From positions 318,034 through 382,033 of the forward strand of contig JADGDD010000002.1 of NCBI GenBank assembly GCA_016745075.1: a stretch of 64,000 nucleotides of DNA, in the 5' to 3' direction. Positions within the stretch are counted from its first letter, which is position 1, and each line of letters begins with the position of its first letter. This document shows, piece after piece, positions 1-8,714 of the stretch. The position numbers were made by a program, and so were the translations under genes. A model generated the notes under the pieces. It saw only the letters and a program-made list of their open reading frames with translations. It searched no databases and was not told where the DNA came from. The DNA comes from Planctomycetota bacterium (GTDB lineage: Bacteria; Planctomycetota; UBA11346).

Positions 1-271
1 TCTGTGTTATGACCGAACATCCATAGGTAAAAAACCAATGTGTGCGTCTGTTTGTCCGAGTCAGGCTTTGTTTTTTGGAACGGCACAGGAGCTCAAAACA
101 TTACGGCCACAATCACAGGCGATCAATGAATTCCAGTTTGGTGATCAAACCATTAGTACAAAAGTTCAGATGTTGGTGCCCAAAACAGATGGTACCAATC
201 CAATAGATGTTACTGGTGCCATGGCCTCCATGAGTGTTGATGACATGATGATGGACGGTTTATATGAATAA
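1..271 (+). CDS. 4Fe-4S ferredoxin-type electron-transfer subunit, C-terminal part
   Basis: The reading frame is open from the left edge (first full codon at base 2) and stops at 271, so the start is outside the window. The visible N-terminal residues read CYDRTSIGKKPMC followed by CASVCPSQAL. This is the typical cysteine spacing of the last 4Fe-4S clusters of NrfC/DmsB/PhsB-like subunits, which pass electrons between a membrane quinol site and a molybdopterin or other redox enzyme. The last ~60 residues have no cluster motif and end in an acidic, Met-rich tail. The Rieske gene lies 29 bp downstream on the same strand, so the two probably serve one electron-transfer complex. The catalytic partner is not visible. 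Confidence 0.75.
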   Translation, partial: LCYDRTSIGKKPMCASVCPSQALFFGTAQELKTLRPQSQAINEFQFGDQTISTKVQMLVPKTDGTNPIDVTGAMASMSVDDMMMDGLYE

Positions 272-300
272 TGGTAAACGGTCGTGTAAAGGAATAAACG

Positions 301-795
301 ATGACTGAACAATGGAAAGAAGCCTACCCCATTGAAACCGCAACAGAAGAAAAATTGAGTCGTAGGAAATTATTACAATCCTGTGCCGTTGGCTGTGGTC
401 TTTTAGCTATTGGTGAACTAACGGCATCATGGGTTTCTCGCAGTCGTGTACAGGCCGCAGACAAAGGGACTGCTGTTCGCTTAGAAAAAAATGTAGCGGA
501 TATTCGTATGCATGAAGCTGTTTTATTCTCATATCCAGATGAACATAGCCCTTGTATTGTTGTTCGGATTGGTGAGGAGGGCGGTGCACAAGACTTCGTC
601 GCTTATTCTCAAAAATGTACCCACCTTGGTTGTCCAGTTGTGCCCGAACCAGAGCAGAATCGTTTGTATTGTCCTTGTCATAAAGGCAGTTTTGAACTGA
701 GCACTGGCAAGGTATTAGGTGGACCGCCACAACACCCGTTACCTCGCATCGGCATTCGCATTACCGCAGATGGTTACATTGAAGCTGGTGGATAG
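301..795 (+). CDS. Tat-exported Rieske [2Fe-2S] protein
   Basis: A 164-residue protein with a twin-arginine signal (SRRKLLQ near residue 20, then a hydrophobic stretch), so it is probably exported folded with its cluster and may stay anchored by the uncleaved helix. The Rieske ligands are plain: C106-T-H108 in CTHLGC and C124-P-C-H127 in CPCHKGSF, with C111 and C126 placed for the usual disulfide. A GGPPQHPLPR segment follows, the conserved Pro loop. It lies directly after a 4Fe-4S ferredoxin subunit. In the family such pairs feed electrons to or from quinol oxidising or nitrate/nitrite-type complexes. Which complex this one serves cannot be told here. It is too short to carry a cytochrome b. 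Confidence 0.9.
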   Translation: MTEQWKEAYPIETATEEKLSRRKLLQSCAVGCGLLAIGELTASWVSRSRVQAADKGTAVRLEKNVADIRMHEAVLFSYPDEHSPCIVVRIGEEGGAQDFVAYSQKCTHLGCPVVPEPEQNRLYCPCHKGSFELSTGKVLGGPPQHPLPRIGIRITADGYIEAGG

Positions 796-840
796 TGAGG
801 TGTATTTTTGTTTGTGAATAGGCTCTGTTGAGGCTCGTGT

Positions 841-863
841 AACGGATGGGGGTATCCGTTTTC
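841..863 (+). terminator. Rho-independent terminator after the Rieske gene
   Basis: AACGGAT (841-847) pairs with ATCCGTT (854-860) around a short G-rich loop, followed by TTTTCTGT. It ends the ferredoxin/Rieske operon and faces the convergent methyltransferase gene. Confidence 0.7.
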
Positions 864-890
864 TGTGTTTACTCTGAGTATATTTTGTTG

Positions 891-1460
891 TTATTCAGCG
901 ATTCGGCTAAATGGCAGAACAACGGCAGGGGGTACATTAAAGAAGACACGTTTGGTGCGCTCTAAATGAAACCCTTGTGGCCAAAAATGTTCCCAGCGTT
1001 TGCGTGAGTAGGTGTACTGCACCCAACAGCGGCCCTGTGGTAAAATCTTAGCAATGGAGGCGATGATGCTATCTCGCAACTGTTCTGGTAGACTTAATAA
1101 AGGAAGGCTTGAGATAATGCCACCAATGTTATCCAGTGATATACCGAGTTGTGTCAAATGTTGTTCGAGACTTGAAGCACAGCCATTTACAACGGTAATA
1201 TTGGGGTAACGATGTTGAAGACGTTCTGAGAACCGTTCGTCGAATTCAACAGAAATAAGACGATTTTGCGGGAAGTTACGGCAAATATGTTTGGTGATTG
1301 CGCCTGTTCCTGGGCCTAATTCAATAAGGACTTGGTCCTTTGTTACATTATCTAAAGATCGAAGCATCGCTTTGGCTAAATGCGGGCTAGAAGGTACGAT
1401 TGAGCCCATTTGACGGAAATTTCGTAAGGACTGTCTCATAAAGCGCCAACTATCAATCAT
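891..1460 (-). CDS. SAM-dependent phospholipid/ornithine-lipid N-methyltransferase-like protein
   Basis: A 189-residue class I methyltransferase. The motif I glycine loop is LIELGPGTGAITKHI (around residue 45), the acidic ribose-binding residue is in SVEFDERF, and a SSLPLLSLP segment occupies the motif IV position. The N-terminal FMRQSLRNFRQMGSIVPSS resembles the amphipathic membrane-binding start of PmtA-type phospholipid N-methyltransferases and of OlsG, the ornithine-lipid N-methyltransferase described from a planctomycete. rRNA adenine dimethyltransferases (KsgA) share the LGPGTG loop but are longer and have an NLPY motif that is missing here. A lipid headgroup methyltransferase is therefore the best guess, and the substrate is inference. 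The gene stands alone and convergent to the Rieske operon. Confidence 0.65.
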   Translation of the reverse strand: MIDSWRFMRQSLRNFRQMGSIVPSSPHLAKAMLRSLDNVTKDQVLIELGPGTGAITKHICRNFPQNRLISVEFDERFSERLQHRYPNITVVNGCASSLEQHLTQLGISLDNIGGIISSLPLLSLPEQLRDSIIASIAKILPQGRCWVQYTYSRKRWEHFWPQGFHLERTKRVFFNVPPAVVLPFSRIAE

Positions 1461-1666
1461 GTGTCTATACTGTGGATACTCACTCGTTCACAAGGAAGAA
1501 TTGAATGGCTGTTGTATAAAAGATAAGAGGTGTGTAATATTATTGGTCAGTATCGGTTTCGTGACACACAACAAAGGAGGTGACCTTCACCTAAGTGCTC
1601 GCAACCCTTCTTTCTTTTGAGGAGTTGTGTTATGATATTGTTAGAGGATTGTGTTTTTTGCTTTGT

Positions 1667-2653
1667 TTACTTTTCTGGTCGTAATATGTGGCAGCCATGC
1701 GCGGCATGGTGTTGAAAGTAATCTTGGTGGTAATCTTCAGCCGCAGTAAATACGATAGTGGTATCGGCAGATTCAACAGGAACTATTTCTGTACAAGCTG
1801 GTTGTTGGAAGCTGTTGTCTGCATCAAAATTTTGTTTTGATTGTTCCGCTATCTGTTGCTGCTCTTTGCTGGTTGTAAAAATAACGCTACGGTATTGTGT
1901 GCCCACATCAGGCCCTTGGCGATTAGGGGTGGTTGGATTGTGTAAGCGCCAGAAAATATCTACGAGATCAGCGTAAGATAATTCTTTTGGGTTAAAACGC
2001 ACCCGAACGACTTCAGCATGACCAGTGTTTCCACGGCAGATACTTTTATAAGTAGGGTTGGTGGTGGTTCCGCCCATGTAGCCAGATTCTGTATCAATGA
2101 CACCATTTTGGGCTTGTAAGATATGTTCTACGCCCCAAAAGCAGCCTGCTCCAAAATAGGCCGTTTCAACAGTGGTAAAAAGACTTGTTAAATGTGTGAG
2201 TTTTTCATCAGCAAGTTTTTCTACGGGCACAAAACGGAGTGCTGCTGAATTGATGCAGTAACGTAAGCCTGTTGGTTGGGGCCCGTCTGAAAAGACATGA
2301 CCAAGGTGCGAGGTACGAGAACGTACTTCAGTACGCACGACTCCGTGTGTACGATCTGTTTTTTCGATAATCACATCAGGGTTAATGGGTTTACGAAAAC
2401 TTGGCCAACCGGTGCCTGAATCAAATTTATCCAGTGATGAAAACAGTGGTTCGTCAGACAGAACATCAAGATAGACACCAGCAGCGTGGTTATCCCAATA
2501 GGCATTTTTAAATGGGCGTTCGGTACCATTTTCTTGGGTAACGCGGTATTGTTCTGGGGTAAGATCAGATCGTGTCATAACGGTATTCTCGGTGGTGGTT
2601 TCGGCGCAGCCCACATGGGCTAGGAGGAAGAGGAATATAAGGGATAGGCGCAT
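1667..2653 (-). CDS. msrAB: Peptide methionine sulfoxide reductase, MsrB-MsrA fusion
   Basis: A 328-residue bifunctional enzyme that reduces both the R and S forms of methionine sulfoxide in damaged proteins. The first ~150 residues are MsrB ([14 protein letters not shown], catalytic Cys in RYCINSAAL). The rest is MsrA (catalytic Cys in GAGCFWGVE, then GHAEVV and GTQYRS). The first 20 residues are hydrophobic and end in VGC, so export, possibly as a lipoprotein, is likely; oxidised periplasmic proteins would be the substrate. The two CxxC pairs that bind zinc in many MsrB proteins are absent ([11 protein letters not shown] stands where the first pair would be). It follows bioA by 22 bp on the minus strand and may be the last gene of the fliA-fliK-flhX-bioA unit. 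Confidence 0.92.
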   Translation of the reverse strand: MRLSLIFLFLLAHVGCAETTTENTVMTRSDLTPEQYRVTQENGTERPFKNAYWDNHAAGVYLDVLSDEPLFSSLDKFDSGTGWPSFRKPINPDVIIEKTDRTHGVVRTEVRSRTSHLGHVFSDGPQPTGLRYCINSAALRFVPVEKLADEKLTHLTSLFTTVETAYFGAGCFWGVEHILQAQNGVIDTESGYMGGTTTNPTYKSICRGNTGHAEVVRVRFNPKELSYADLVDIFWRLHNPTTPNRQGPDVGTQYRSVIFTTSKEQQQIAEQSKQNFDADNSFQQPACTEIVPVESADTTIVFTAAEDYHQDYFQHHAAHGCHILRPEK

Positions 2654-2675
2654 ATAGGATATACGTTTATTTACC

Positions 2676-4073
2676 TTAGTTGTTTGAAGGGATTATGCTA
2701 TCGAGGCTGTCTGCAAGAATAGAGAGGAGTGCTTGTATTTCATTATCAGAGATAGTGAGCGGTGGAAAGAGATACAATGTGTCGCCTAAATTGCGAAGCC
2801 ATGCTCCGCGCGTAATCGCTTCTTGAAAGACTTTCCAGCCGATACGTTTTTTGGGATCCATGCCCAAAATATCAATTGCTGCCATCATCCCACAGTTGCG
2901 AACAGGCCCAAGGTAGGGGCGTGTGGTGGCAAGAGCAGACAGGCCATTTCGTAATTGTGGCTCAACCGTTTGTACACGCTCACAAATCTGTTCTTCGGCA
3001 AAAACATCAAGGGCAGCGTTAGCAACAGCAACGGCTAATCCATTTCCCGTCCACGTATTGCTATGCATGAAAGCCTTCATGTCAAAATAATCAGCGAGGA
3101 AATGTTGGTAGACAGCCTGTGTTGTTACCACTGCACAGAGTGAGATCATGCCGCCAGTTAATCCTTTGGAGATAACAGCAAAATCAGGTTGAATAATGGT
3201 GCCTGTTTCTGTTTGTGCATGATGTCCCGCTAACATTTTTCCAGTGCGGCCCATGCCGGCGGCAATTTCATCAGCAATCAGATAGACATTGTGAGCATCA
3301 GCCCATGCTCGTAAGCGGCGGAGCAGGTCTGGACTATAAACCAGCATACCACCCGCACCTTGCAGAATTGGTTCATAAACAATACCGGCCAAACTATCAG
3401 CAAGCGGTGCCAATTGCTGTTCAATACGTTCCCATTCACTGCTTGCGTCATTCCAGTGTGGGTCGGTTGGTCCACTGCGGTATGGTATGGATTCAATCAT
3501 GGTAACGGGGAACATGAGTGACTCGTAAGGTTTTCCGTAAAGGCCACAGTCGCCAACAGCTAGAGTGGCAATGGTTTCGCCGTGATATCCATTTTGTAGT
3601 GCAGCAAAATGAGTGCGCTGCTGCTTGCCTGCATTAAGCTTTGCATGGATGGCCATTTTCATGGCAATTTCCATGCCGGTGGAGCCGTTATCTGTGAGAA
3701 ATACTTTATCAAAATGTCCGCTGCGTTTTCCTGCTGGTGCCCGAGGCCCCCAGTGCTCTGAAGTATCGCCGTTAGCGAGCGAGAGTAGGCGTTCGCATAG
3801 ACGAACTAAATCAGCATTAACGGTATTGGCAGCAATAATTTGATCAAAACGTTGAGCTTGTGTTGTGAGTGCTTCCACCAAATGTGGATGCCCATGGCCT
3901 AATGCTTTGCACCACCATGAAGACACTGCATCAATAACCTGTTGTCCATTGGCCAGTTCTAAATAAACACCCTGTGCTCCAATGACTTCTTTTGGGGCAA
4001 AAGTTTCATAGTCCGTCATTTGGCTACACGGGTGCCAAAAGACCGCACGGTCACGTTCAGAAATTGTTGTCAT
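2676..4073 (-). CDS. bioA: Adenosylmethionine-8-amino-7-oxononanoate aminotransferase (biotin synthesis)
   Basis: A PLP-dependent class III aminotransferase that makes 7,8-diaminopelargonic acid from KAPA using SAM as amino donor. Diagnostic segments are [11 protein letters not shown] at the N-terminus, the [13 protein letters not shown] substrate pocket, [28 protein letters not shown] and the PLP-lysine segment ISKGLTGG. The ATG at 4073 (465 residues) is preferred over an upstream TTG at 4106, because the family normally starts close before the FWHP motif. No other bio gene is in the window. It lies 38 bp after flhX on the same strand, an odd partner for flagellar genes that may simply be read through. 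Confidence 0.93.
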   Translation of the reverse strand: MTTISERDRAVFWHPCSQMTDYETFAPKEVIGAQGVYLELANGQQVIDAVSSWWCKALGHGHPHLVEALTTQAQRFDQIIAANTVNADLVRLCERLLSLANGDTSEHWGPRAPAGKRSGHFDKVFLTDNGSTGMEIAMKMAIHAKLNAGKQQRTHFAALQNGYHGETIATLAVGDCGLYGKPYESLMFPVTMIESIPYRSGPTDPHWNDASSEWERIEQQLAPLADSLAGIVYEPILQGAGGMLVYSPDLLRRLRAWADAHNVYLIADEIAAGMGRTGKMLAGHHAQTETGTIIQPDFAVISKGLTGGMISLCAVVTTQAVYQHFLADYFDMKAFMHSNTWTGNGLAVAVANAALDVFAEEQICERVQTVEPQLRNGLSALATTRPYLGPVRNCGMMAAIDILGMDPKKRIGWKVFQEAITRGAWLRNLGDTLYLFPPLTISDNEIQALLSILADSLDSIIPSNN

Positions 4074-4111
4074 GAGAGCATCTTTGTTGCAAGAGAAGAG
4101 ATGCAAACTGA

Positions 4112-4396
4112 TTATTTTTGTTGGCCAATCCTGTACAGATGGGCCAATACTTCGGCAAGTGCACGGTAGAGATGTGGCGGTATTTCTGCATCAATGTCAA
4201 GTACGCTTAATAAGGTAACAAGGTCGCTATCTTCATAGAGTGGTATGCCGTGATCTCTGGCAATGGCGAGAATTTTTTCCGCAATAGTGCCAGAACCTTT
4301 TGCAAGCACTCGTGGTGCTGTTTCTAGTTTTTCATGATAGCGAAGGGCAACCGCTTCTTGGCGTTGATGTGGAGATGGTTGTGGTGGTTGATTCAT
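4112..4396 (-). CDS. FlhX: stand-alone FlhB C-terminal-domain homologue
   Basis: A 94-residue protein that matches only the cytoplasmic C-terminal domain of FlhB/YscU export-switch proteins (ALRYHEK at the start, GSGTIAEKILAIARDHGIPLY in the middle, IPPHLYRALAEVLAHLY at the end). The NPTH self-cleavage motif of full FlhB is missing. Such FlhX/YlqH proteins are commonly encoded next to a FliK-like gene, exactly as here: its start overlaps the fliK stop by 4 bp. In some bacteria FlhX can stand in for the cleaved FlhB fragment in switching export from rod/hook to filament substrates. A full flhB lies 40 kb away at 44052. Confidence 0.85.
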   Translation of the reverse strand: MNQPPQPSPHQRQEAVALRYHEKLETAPRVLAKGSGTIAEKILAIARDHGIPLYEDSDLVTLLSVLDIDAEIPPHLYRALAEVLAHLYRIGQQK

Positions 4397-5880
4397 GTTT
4401 CACTCGATATATCGGCAACACGAACATGGGCAGAAACTTGTGCGGTATCTAAATCTTCTTGCAGTGCATCAAGGCCAGCTTGGATACGGCTGAGTGCGGG
4501 TTCGGTAGCAAGCAGAGTAATAGCAACGGGAGAGCCGCTGGCACTATTCAAACGAATGGAAACGGGGCCAAGGGTATCAAGTTCTACATCAACACGGACA
4601 AAGGTTGCGGTGCCGCCACCGCTGGTGCTGCGGTTTGCAACAGCCAGTCGTGCAGGCACAGCTTGTTTTTGTAATGATAAATGAAAGGGCACCACTAAAT
4701 CATAATCTTCAAACCCAGATGGTTTGAAAATTAATTCCGAGAAAAATTCTCGGACCAGAGCGTGTTGCATGTGTTGTGTTTCTGGTGTGTTTGGGAGGGC
4801 ACGTAATTGATGGCTTAGTTCAGACAAATCTTGGGAAAGGCTTTGTTCCAGCGGCAAAAAAGTTGCAGGATTTTTGTGGGCAGCTTCAGAAGGATGGGCA
4901 GCGGCAATACTTTCTGGAGCCGAGTTGGTAGCAGAAGATTGTACATCTGTTAGTGTGGCATTGGCTGGAGCATGTGCTAATGGGTCTGGAATGCGTTGTA
5001 ATAATGAGGTAACAGTTTCTAAAGCACTGCTAATATTCGGTGGTTGTGGCGATAACCCACCAGCAGTAAGGGCAGGGCCGCTGGGTGAGACCGTTTGGTT
5101 CTGTATTGGTACAGCAGTGTTTTGTTGTGTTGGAGAAAGCGTGCTGTTGTTCGTGAGAGGCGCAGTGGTTTGCGGAGTGCTTGCAGTGGCCACCTGTGGA
5201 CTTGGCGTCGTGGTCGTTGGTGTTTGCGTAGCTACTGCCTGCTGCAATACGGTTGCTGCTTGTTGTAAATGTTGGCTTGGGTTGGGGAGGCCATTCGTGA
5301 GGGCGTGTGTTGCTGTTTGTAATAAGACCGGGGTTACTGGTAAATGCACTTTAGCCAGCAAGGCATGGGCAGCCGCAACAATGGGTGCTTGTTGCGGTGT
5401 CGCTTGGCTCACGGCGCGTACCGCTTGTTCTATACGAGTGGCGCTATCAATAGGTGCTTGTTGATTTTGAAAAGCGCTCAGCACTTGGCGTGCTTGCGAA
5501 GAATCGGCAATGCCAAGGCGCTCAAGAAAGCTTGGCTGGGCAGCAATGGCTTGTGGATTATTTGTGCCGTTTGCCAATTTAATGTGGATGCCGTCTGAGG
5601 TGTCCATCACTTGAAATTGAACAACACTGTCACGTAACAAAGGAATGCTGCTTTGGGCAATCAAGTTTCTGCCACGTATGGTAAATAAATAATTATTATC
5701 AGCAAATAATTCAACAACACGACCGCTAAGCACGTCGCCTGGTTTTAAAATATCCAGTAAGTTTCTTCCCGTACTTTGTTCTGTGCTTAGTTCTATTGGC
5801 CTACCATCTGCTGTTGTCAGGCCAGAGCTTGGTACTCGTGGTCCAGCAGAAGGAGGTAATGGCACAGGCGGAACCGGCAT
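4393..5880 (-). CDS. fliK: FliK-like flagellar hook-length control protein
   Basis: A 495-residue protein with a Pro-rich N-terminus, a compact N-terminal segment (ILKPGDVLSGRVVELFADN to about residue 115), a long Gln/Thr/Pro/Ala-rich low-complexity middle (about 150-330) and a conserved-looking C-terminal domain (LVREFFSELIFKPSG... FVRVDVELDTLGPVSIRL). That layout, an unstructured ruler plus a C-terminal FlhB-interacting domain, is typical of FliK, which measures hook length and triggers the export switch. Assignment rests on the layout and on the flhX neighbour, since FliK middles are not conserved. The gene overlaps fliA upstream by 1 bp and flhX downstream by 4 bp. Confidence 0.75.
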   Translation of the reverse strand: MPVPPVPLPPSAGPRVPSSGLTTADGRPIELSTEQSTGRNLLDILKPGDVLSGRVVELFADNNYLFTIRGRNLIAQSSIPLLRDSVVQFQVMDTSDGIHIKLANGTNNPQAIAAQPSFLERLGIADSSQARQVLSAFQNQQAPIDSATRIEQAVRAVSQATPQQAPIVAAAHALLAKVHLPVTPVLLQTATHALTNGLPNPSQHLQQAATVLQQAVATQTPTTTTPSPQVATASTPQTTAPLTNNSTLSPTQQNTAVPIQNQTVSPSGPALTAGGLSPQPPNISSALETVTSLLQRIPDPLAHAPANATLTDVQSSATNSAPESIAAAHPSEAAHKNPATFLPLEQSLSQDLSELSHQLRALPNTPETQHMQHALVREFFSELIFKPSGFEDYDLVVPFHLSLQKQAVPARLAVANRSTSGGGTATFVRVDVELDTLGPVSIRLNSASGSPVAITLLATEPALSRIQAGLDALQEDLDTAQVSAHVRVADISSET

Positions 5881-6650
5881 TAGTCCACGCCAGTACCAAG
5901 CAGACGTTTACGGAGCATGGCAACGACACGGCTATGAATTTGGCAGACACGGCTTTCTGTAATATCAAGTATCAGTGCAATTTCTTTCATCAGCAATTGC
6001 TCAAAATAATACAGCTTAATAACGAGTCGTTCATGTTCTTTCAGTTTATCAATTGCATCCAATAAAACACGATGCTGATCTTCTTTCTGCATGTTATCGT
6101 CTACGTCGTTCATGCGGTGGCAGCCAAGTAAATCTGCAAGGGTAGAGCGGTCTCCAATTGGCGCATCTAAGCTTACTTGTATAGAAAGCTGTGCATGACG
6201 TTCTATTTCCAATAAGTCTTGTTCGCCAACTCCAAGGTGGGCAGACAGTTCTGCATCTTCTGGTAGGCGGCCAAGTTCATTGGTTAAGTCATGAATGGCC
6301 TGATGATATTCTTTTGTTCGAGAACGCATACCGCGAGAAATCGTATCGCGGCTACGCAGGTCATCAATAATCGCTCCACGAATACGCAGTACCGCGTAGG
6401 TGCTAAAAGCGGTTTGTCGAGATGGGTCGTAGCGGTCTACCGCATCAATAAGCCCCAGTACGCCAACGTGAAACAAATCATCCCGATCGACAGAATTCGG
6501 GAGTGTTGGCAGGATGCGTTCAACAACGCTGTGCACCAAGGGTAGATGTTTACAAATTTCCGCATCCCGCTCAGCATCAGAGCGAGTATTATGAGCGGCT
6601 TGATAAGCTTTTAGCCCTCGGTGCGATTGTTGTGTGAGCTTAGCGGTCAT
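5880..6650 (-). CDS. fliA: Sigma-28 (FliA/WhiG family) RNA polymerase sigma factor
   Basis: A 256-residue group 3 sigma factor that directs transcription of late flagellar genes. Region 2 contains DLFHVGVLGLIDAVDRYD and FSTYAVLRIRGAIIDDLRS, typical for FliA. Region 3 (NELGRLPEDAELSAHLG) and region 4 with its helix-turn-helix (MKEIALILDITESRVCQIHSR) follow. The family is normally held inactive by FlgM until the hook is complete, but no flgM is in the window. The gene is translationally coupled: its start overlaps the small membrane protein gene by 4 bp and its stop overlaps the fliK start. Confidence 0.95.
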   Translation of the reverse strand: MTAKLTQQSHRGLKAYQAAHNTRSDAERDAEICKHLPLVHSVVERILPTLPNSVDRDDLFHVGVLGLIDAVDRYDPSRQTAFSTYAVLRIRGAIIDDLRSRDTISRGMRSRTKEYHQAIHDLTNELGRLPEDAELSAHLGVGEQDLLEIERHAQLSIQVSLDAPIGDRSTLADLLGCHRMNDVDDNMQKEDQHRVLLDAIDKLKEHERLVIKLYYFEQLLMKEIALILDITESRVCQIHSRVVAMLRKRLLGTGVD

Positions 6651-6940
6651 GAGGGCACAGTCTGCCTTGCAGGTTGACTTTGCATCTCATGTATTTGCTC
6701 CGCACGTTGTTCTGCATCTTCAGCTTCTTGTGCGGCAAGTTGGCCAGCCATGGCTTTCACAATGGAATGCCCGCAAATACGCAGAAGTAGGCCCGTGAGC
6801 ATCATGCTCAAAAAAGCCGCAAGGCTCGCTTGCCAAGTGGTTTGCAATAAATCATTACCCAGCATGACACCAATGCCAAGCCATATCAGTCCAACCCACT
6901 TCAGGGCCTGTGCCTGTGCTGCTAAAATAATATGTTCCAT
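6647..6940 (-). CDS. Small two-helix membrane protein leading the fliA operon
   Basis: A 97-residue protein of no recognised family. Residues ~13-33 and ~38-60 are hydrophobic and probably span the membrane. The C-terminal ~30 residues are hydrophilic, Gln/Glu/Ala-rich and probably cytoplasmic. It is the first gene of the fliA-fliK-flhX unit and overlaps fliA by 4 bp, so a flagellum- or FliA-related role is possible but unproven. FliO, another short flagellar membrane protein, has one helix and a different layout, so I do not assign it. Confidence 0.7.
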   Translation of the reverse strand: MEHIILAAQAQALKWVGLIWLGIGVMLGNDLLQTTWQASLAAFLSMMLTGLLLRICGHSIVKAMAGQLAAQEAEDAEQRAEQIHEMQSQPARQTVPS

Positions 6941-7262
6941 AATAACCCGTCCTCACAGTATACGCCACAAAGCGCTTACATGCAAGACCTCTCACACAAA
7001 GAGGTGCAAGTGATTCGTTCATGCTGATCCTCTCAAAGGAAAGGTGCGCCACAGGCATAACACAAAAGACAACGCAAAAAGAAGGCCATATGTTCATGAA
7101 AAGGTTTTTCTACATAAGCTTTTTTATACAAATGGTTTACGGTGACATTTGTTCTGCTAATGCTCTGTGCTATGGGATAGGATAAAGCTCCGTCATTGCG
7201 GCCCCATGACTCTGTTCATAATGCGCATCAGACGGTAATAGAATAGGTGGAAAGGAGTCGCT
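6941..7262. other. 322-bp divergent intergenic region, fliA operon / prepilin peptidase
   Basis: No convincing gene. It holds the candidate sigma-54 element of the fliA operon (minus strand, 7073-7088) and, next to the prepilin peptidase start, the strong ribosome-binding site GGAAAGGAG. The rest shows nothing I can assign. Confidence 0.5.
7073..7088 (-). promoter_or_regulatory. Candidate sigma-54 promoter of the fliA operon
   Basis: Read on the minus strand, TGGC and TTGC are separated so that GG and GC stand exactly 10 bases apart (GC 7074-7075, GG 7086-7087). This fits the -24/-12 pattern TGGCAC-N5-TTGC, although the bases after TGGC diverge. It lies ~130 bp before the first gene. The call is strengthened by similar elements ahead of flgB and flhB. 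Confidence 0.45.
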
Positions 7263-8591
7263 GTGTTAGAGTTGATGATAGCAGCGCTGTTTGGAGCGTT
7301 TTTTGGATCATTCTTGAATGTGTGTATTCATCGTTTACCGCGCAACGAAAGTGTCGCGCATCCGCCTAGCCGCTGTTATAGCTGTGGCACCAAAATCACG
7401 TGGTATGATAATCTACCGATCATCGGCTATTTACTCCTACGTGGTAAATGCCGATGGTGTAAAAGTTCGTTTAGCCCGCGTTATTTATTGATGGAATGTT
7501 TGGTCGCTGTACTGACCGCAGCCGTAGTTTGGTATGTTTTTCTGTTTGATAATGTTATCGCAACGGAACAAGTGGTTGGTAGGGAAGTGCATACACTCAA
7601 GACATGGCTGACTGGCTACGGTTTATATCCGTGGCAGTTCTTTTTGCATGAGTATCATTTTAGCAATATCTTGCTTGGCAAAGGCCTCATCTGTGCGGCA
7701 TGGTTGGTAACCGTGTATTTTTTGTTTGTCTGTTCTGCAATAGATATAGACCACATGATTATTAACGATGAATTAACCAAACCGATGCAAGTGGTTGCAC
7801 CATTTCTTGGTCTTATTTTATTGCCGTCCTACATGTTCTTATTTACCCTCTATGGCATAAATATGGAAAGCTACGGTGGTCTGCATTATTATATTGGTTG
7901 GCCCAGCATCCATTGGAACATTGCTTGGGAGGGTGAACAAATACTGTCCTCACATACCATACTGTCCGGTTTCTGGACTACGGCCACCGTCTATGGTGTA
8001 AGTGTTATCGGTTTATTGCTGACCCTCCAACTTGCTAAATGGGTCTATGGTAAAGCCTTGCCAGAAGCCCAGCGTTGGGATGAAGCTGTAGATTATAAAG
8101 GTATGCGCACCGGAGTGCTTTGGTTTATTGTAGCTCTTATTCCTGCCCTTCTTGTAGCAGGCTGGTGTTCTTATAACGCCCATGCAACAGACACTTCTCA
8201 TCTTATGGCTGTAGTACCAAACGCAGCAAAGGAACCGAACAATCATTACACATGGTTATGGGCCGCAACTCAAATGAGCCAATCTATTATCGGTAGCATA
8301 GTTGGCTGGTGGCTACCGTGGTTGGTAGGGCTTGGCGGTAGCGTTATTTTTCGCCGTAACGCTATGGGTTATGGTGATGTTAAATTTCTTGCACCTATTG
8401 GTGCTATTGTCGGCCCTGTTGGTGTAGTCTTCGTCTTCTTCTTTGCGGCACTTATCGGCACTGTTATTGGTATACCACTGCGACTCCTCAAAAAAGGCGT
8501 AGAAATACCATTTGGCCCTTACCTTGCTGTTGGCACCGTACTCACCATGGTCGCAGGTATGGAAGTCTTTTTATATTTATTTCCGCAATAA
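7263..8591 (+). CDS. Prepilin peptidase (type IV leader peptidase) with large insert
   Basis: An integral membrane aspartic protease that cleaves, and in most members N-methylates, prepilins and pseudopilins. The N-terminal methylase-type domain has the zinc tetracysteine C38-x2-C41 and C63-x2-C66. The catalytic aspartates are D161 (AIDID) and D372 (GYGDVK). At 442 residues it is far longer than the ~260-290 usual; extra sequence lies between the two catalytic aspartates and before the first. The start is GTG, with an excellent ribosome-binding site (AAAGGAG) 6 bp upstream. The gspF/pilC gene at 29490 is the only other pilus or secretion gene in the window. Confidence 0.93.
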   Translation: MLELMIAALFGAFFGSFLNVCIHRLPRNESVAHPPSRCYSCGTKITWYDNLPIIGYLLLRGKCRWCKSSFSPRYLLMECLVAVLTAAVVWYVFLFDNVIATEQVVGREVHTLKTWLTGYGLYPWQFFLHEYHFSNILLGKGLICAAWLVTVYFLFVCSAIDIDHMIINDELTKPMQVVAPFLGLILLPSYMFLFTLYGINMESYGGLHYYIGWPSIHWNIAWEGEQILSSHTILSGFWTTATVYGVSVIGLLLTLQLAKWVYGKALPEAQRWDEAVDYKGMRTGVLWFIVALIPALLVAGWCSYNAHATDTSHLMAVVPNAAKEPNNHYTWLWAATQMSQSIIGSIVGWWLPWLVGLGGSVIFRRNAMGYGDVKFLAPIGAIVGPVGVVFVFFFAALIGTVIGIPLRLLKKGVEIPFGPYLAVGTVLTMVAGMEVFLYLFPQ

Positions 8592-8664
8592 CGGTTGAGC
8601 CGCAACAGGCGGACGTACTTAGTACCAACAGGTGGCGTTACGGAAAATTGCTTTCATCTCGTGG

Positions 8665-8703
8665 TTTTTATAAATCGATACCTTCTCTTCAGATTTATAA
8701 AAA
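8665..8703. terminator. AT-rich bidirectional terminator
   Basis: TTTTTATAAATC (8665-8676) is a perfect 12-bp inverted match to GATTTATAAAAA (8692-8703). The A/T runs on both sides allow it to serve the prepilin peptidase gene on the plus strand and the convergent lipoprotein gene on the minus strand. Confidence 0.65.
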
Positions 8704-8714
8704 AATGAGTGTGC

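Noticed and set aside
1573..1683. Small gene after the AAAGGAGGTGACC sequence (29 codons from GTG 1595)
   Set aside because: The ribosome-site-like sequence lies 14 bp from the GTG, too far, and the short product resembles nothing. The sequence also reads as an imperfect palindrome by itself.
7155..7190. Sigma-54 element before the prepilin peptidase gene (GG-N10-GC)
   Set aside because: Spacing fits, but the bases around GG and GC do not match TGGCAC or TTGC; expected by chance in a gap of this size.
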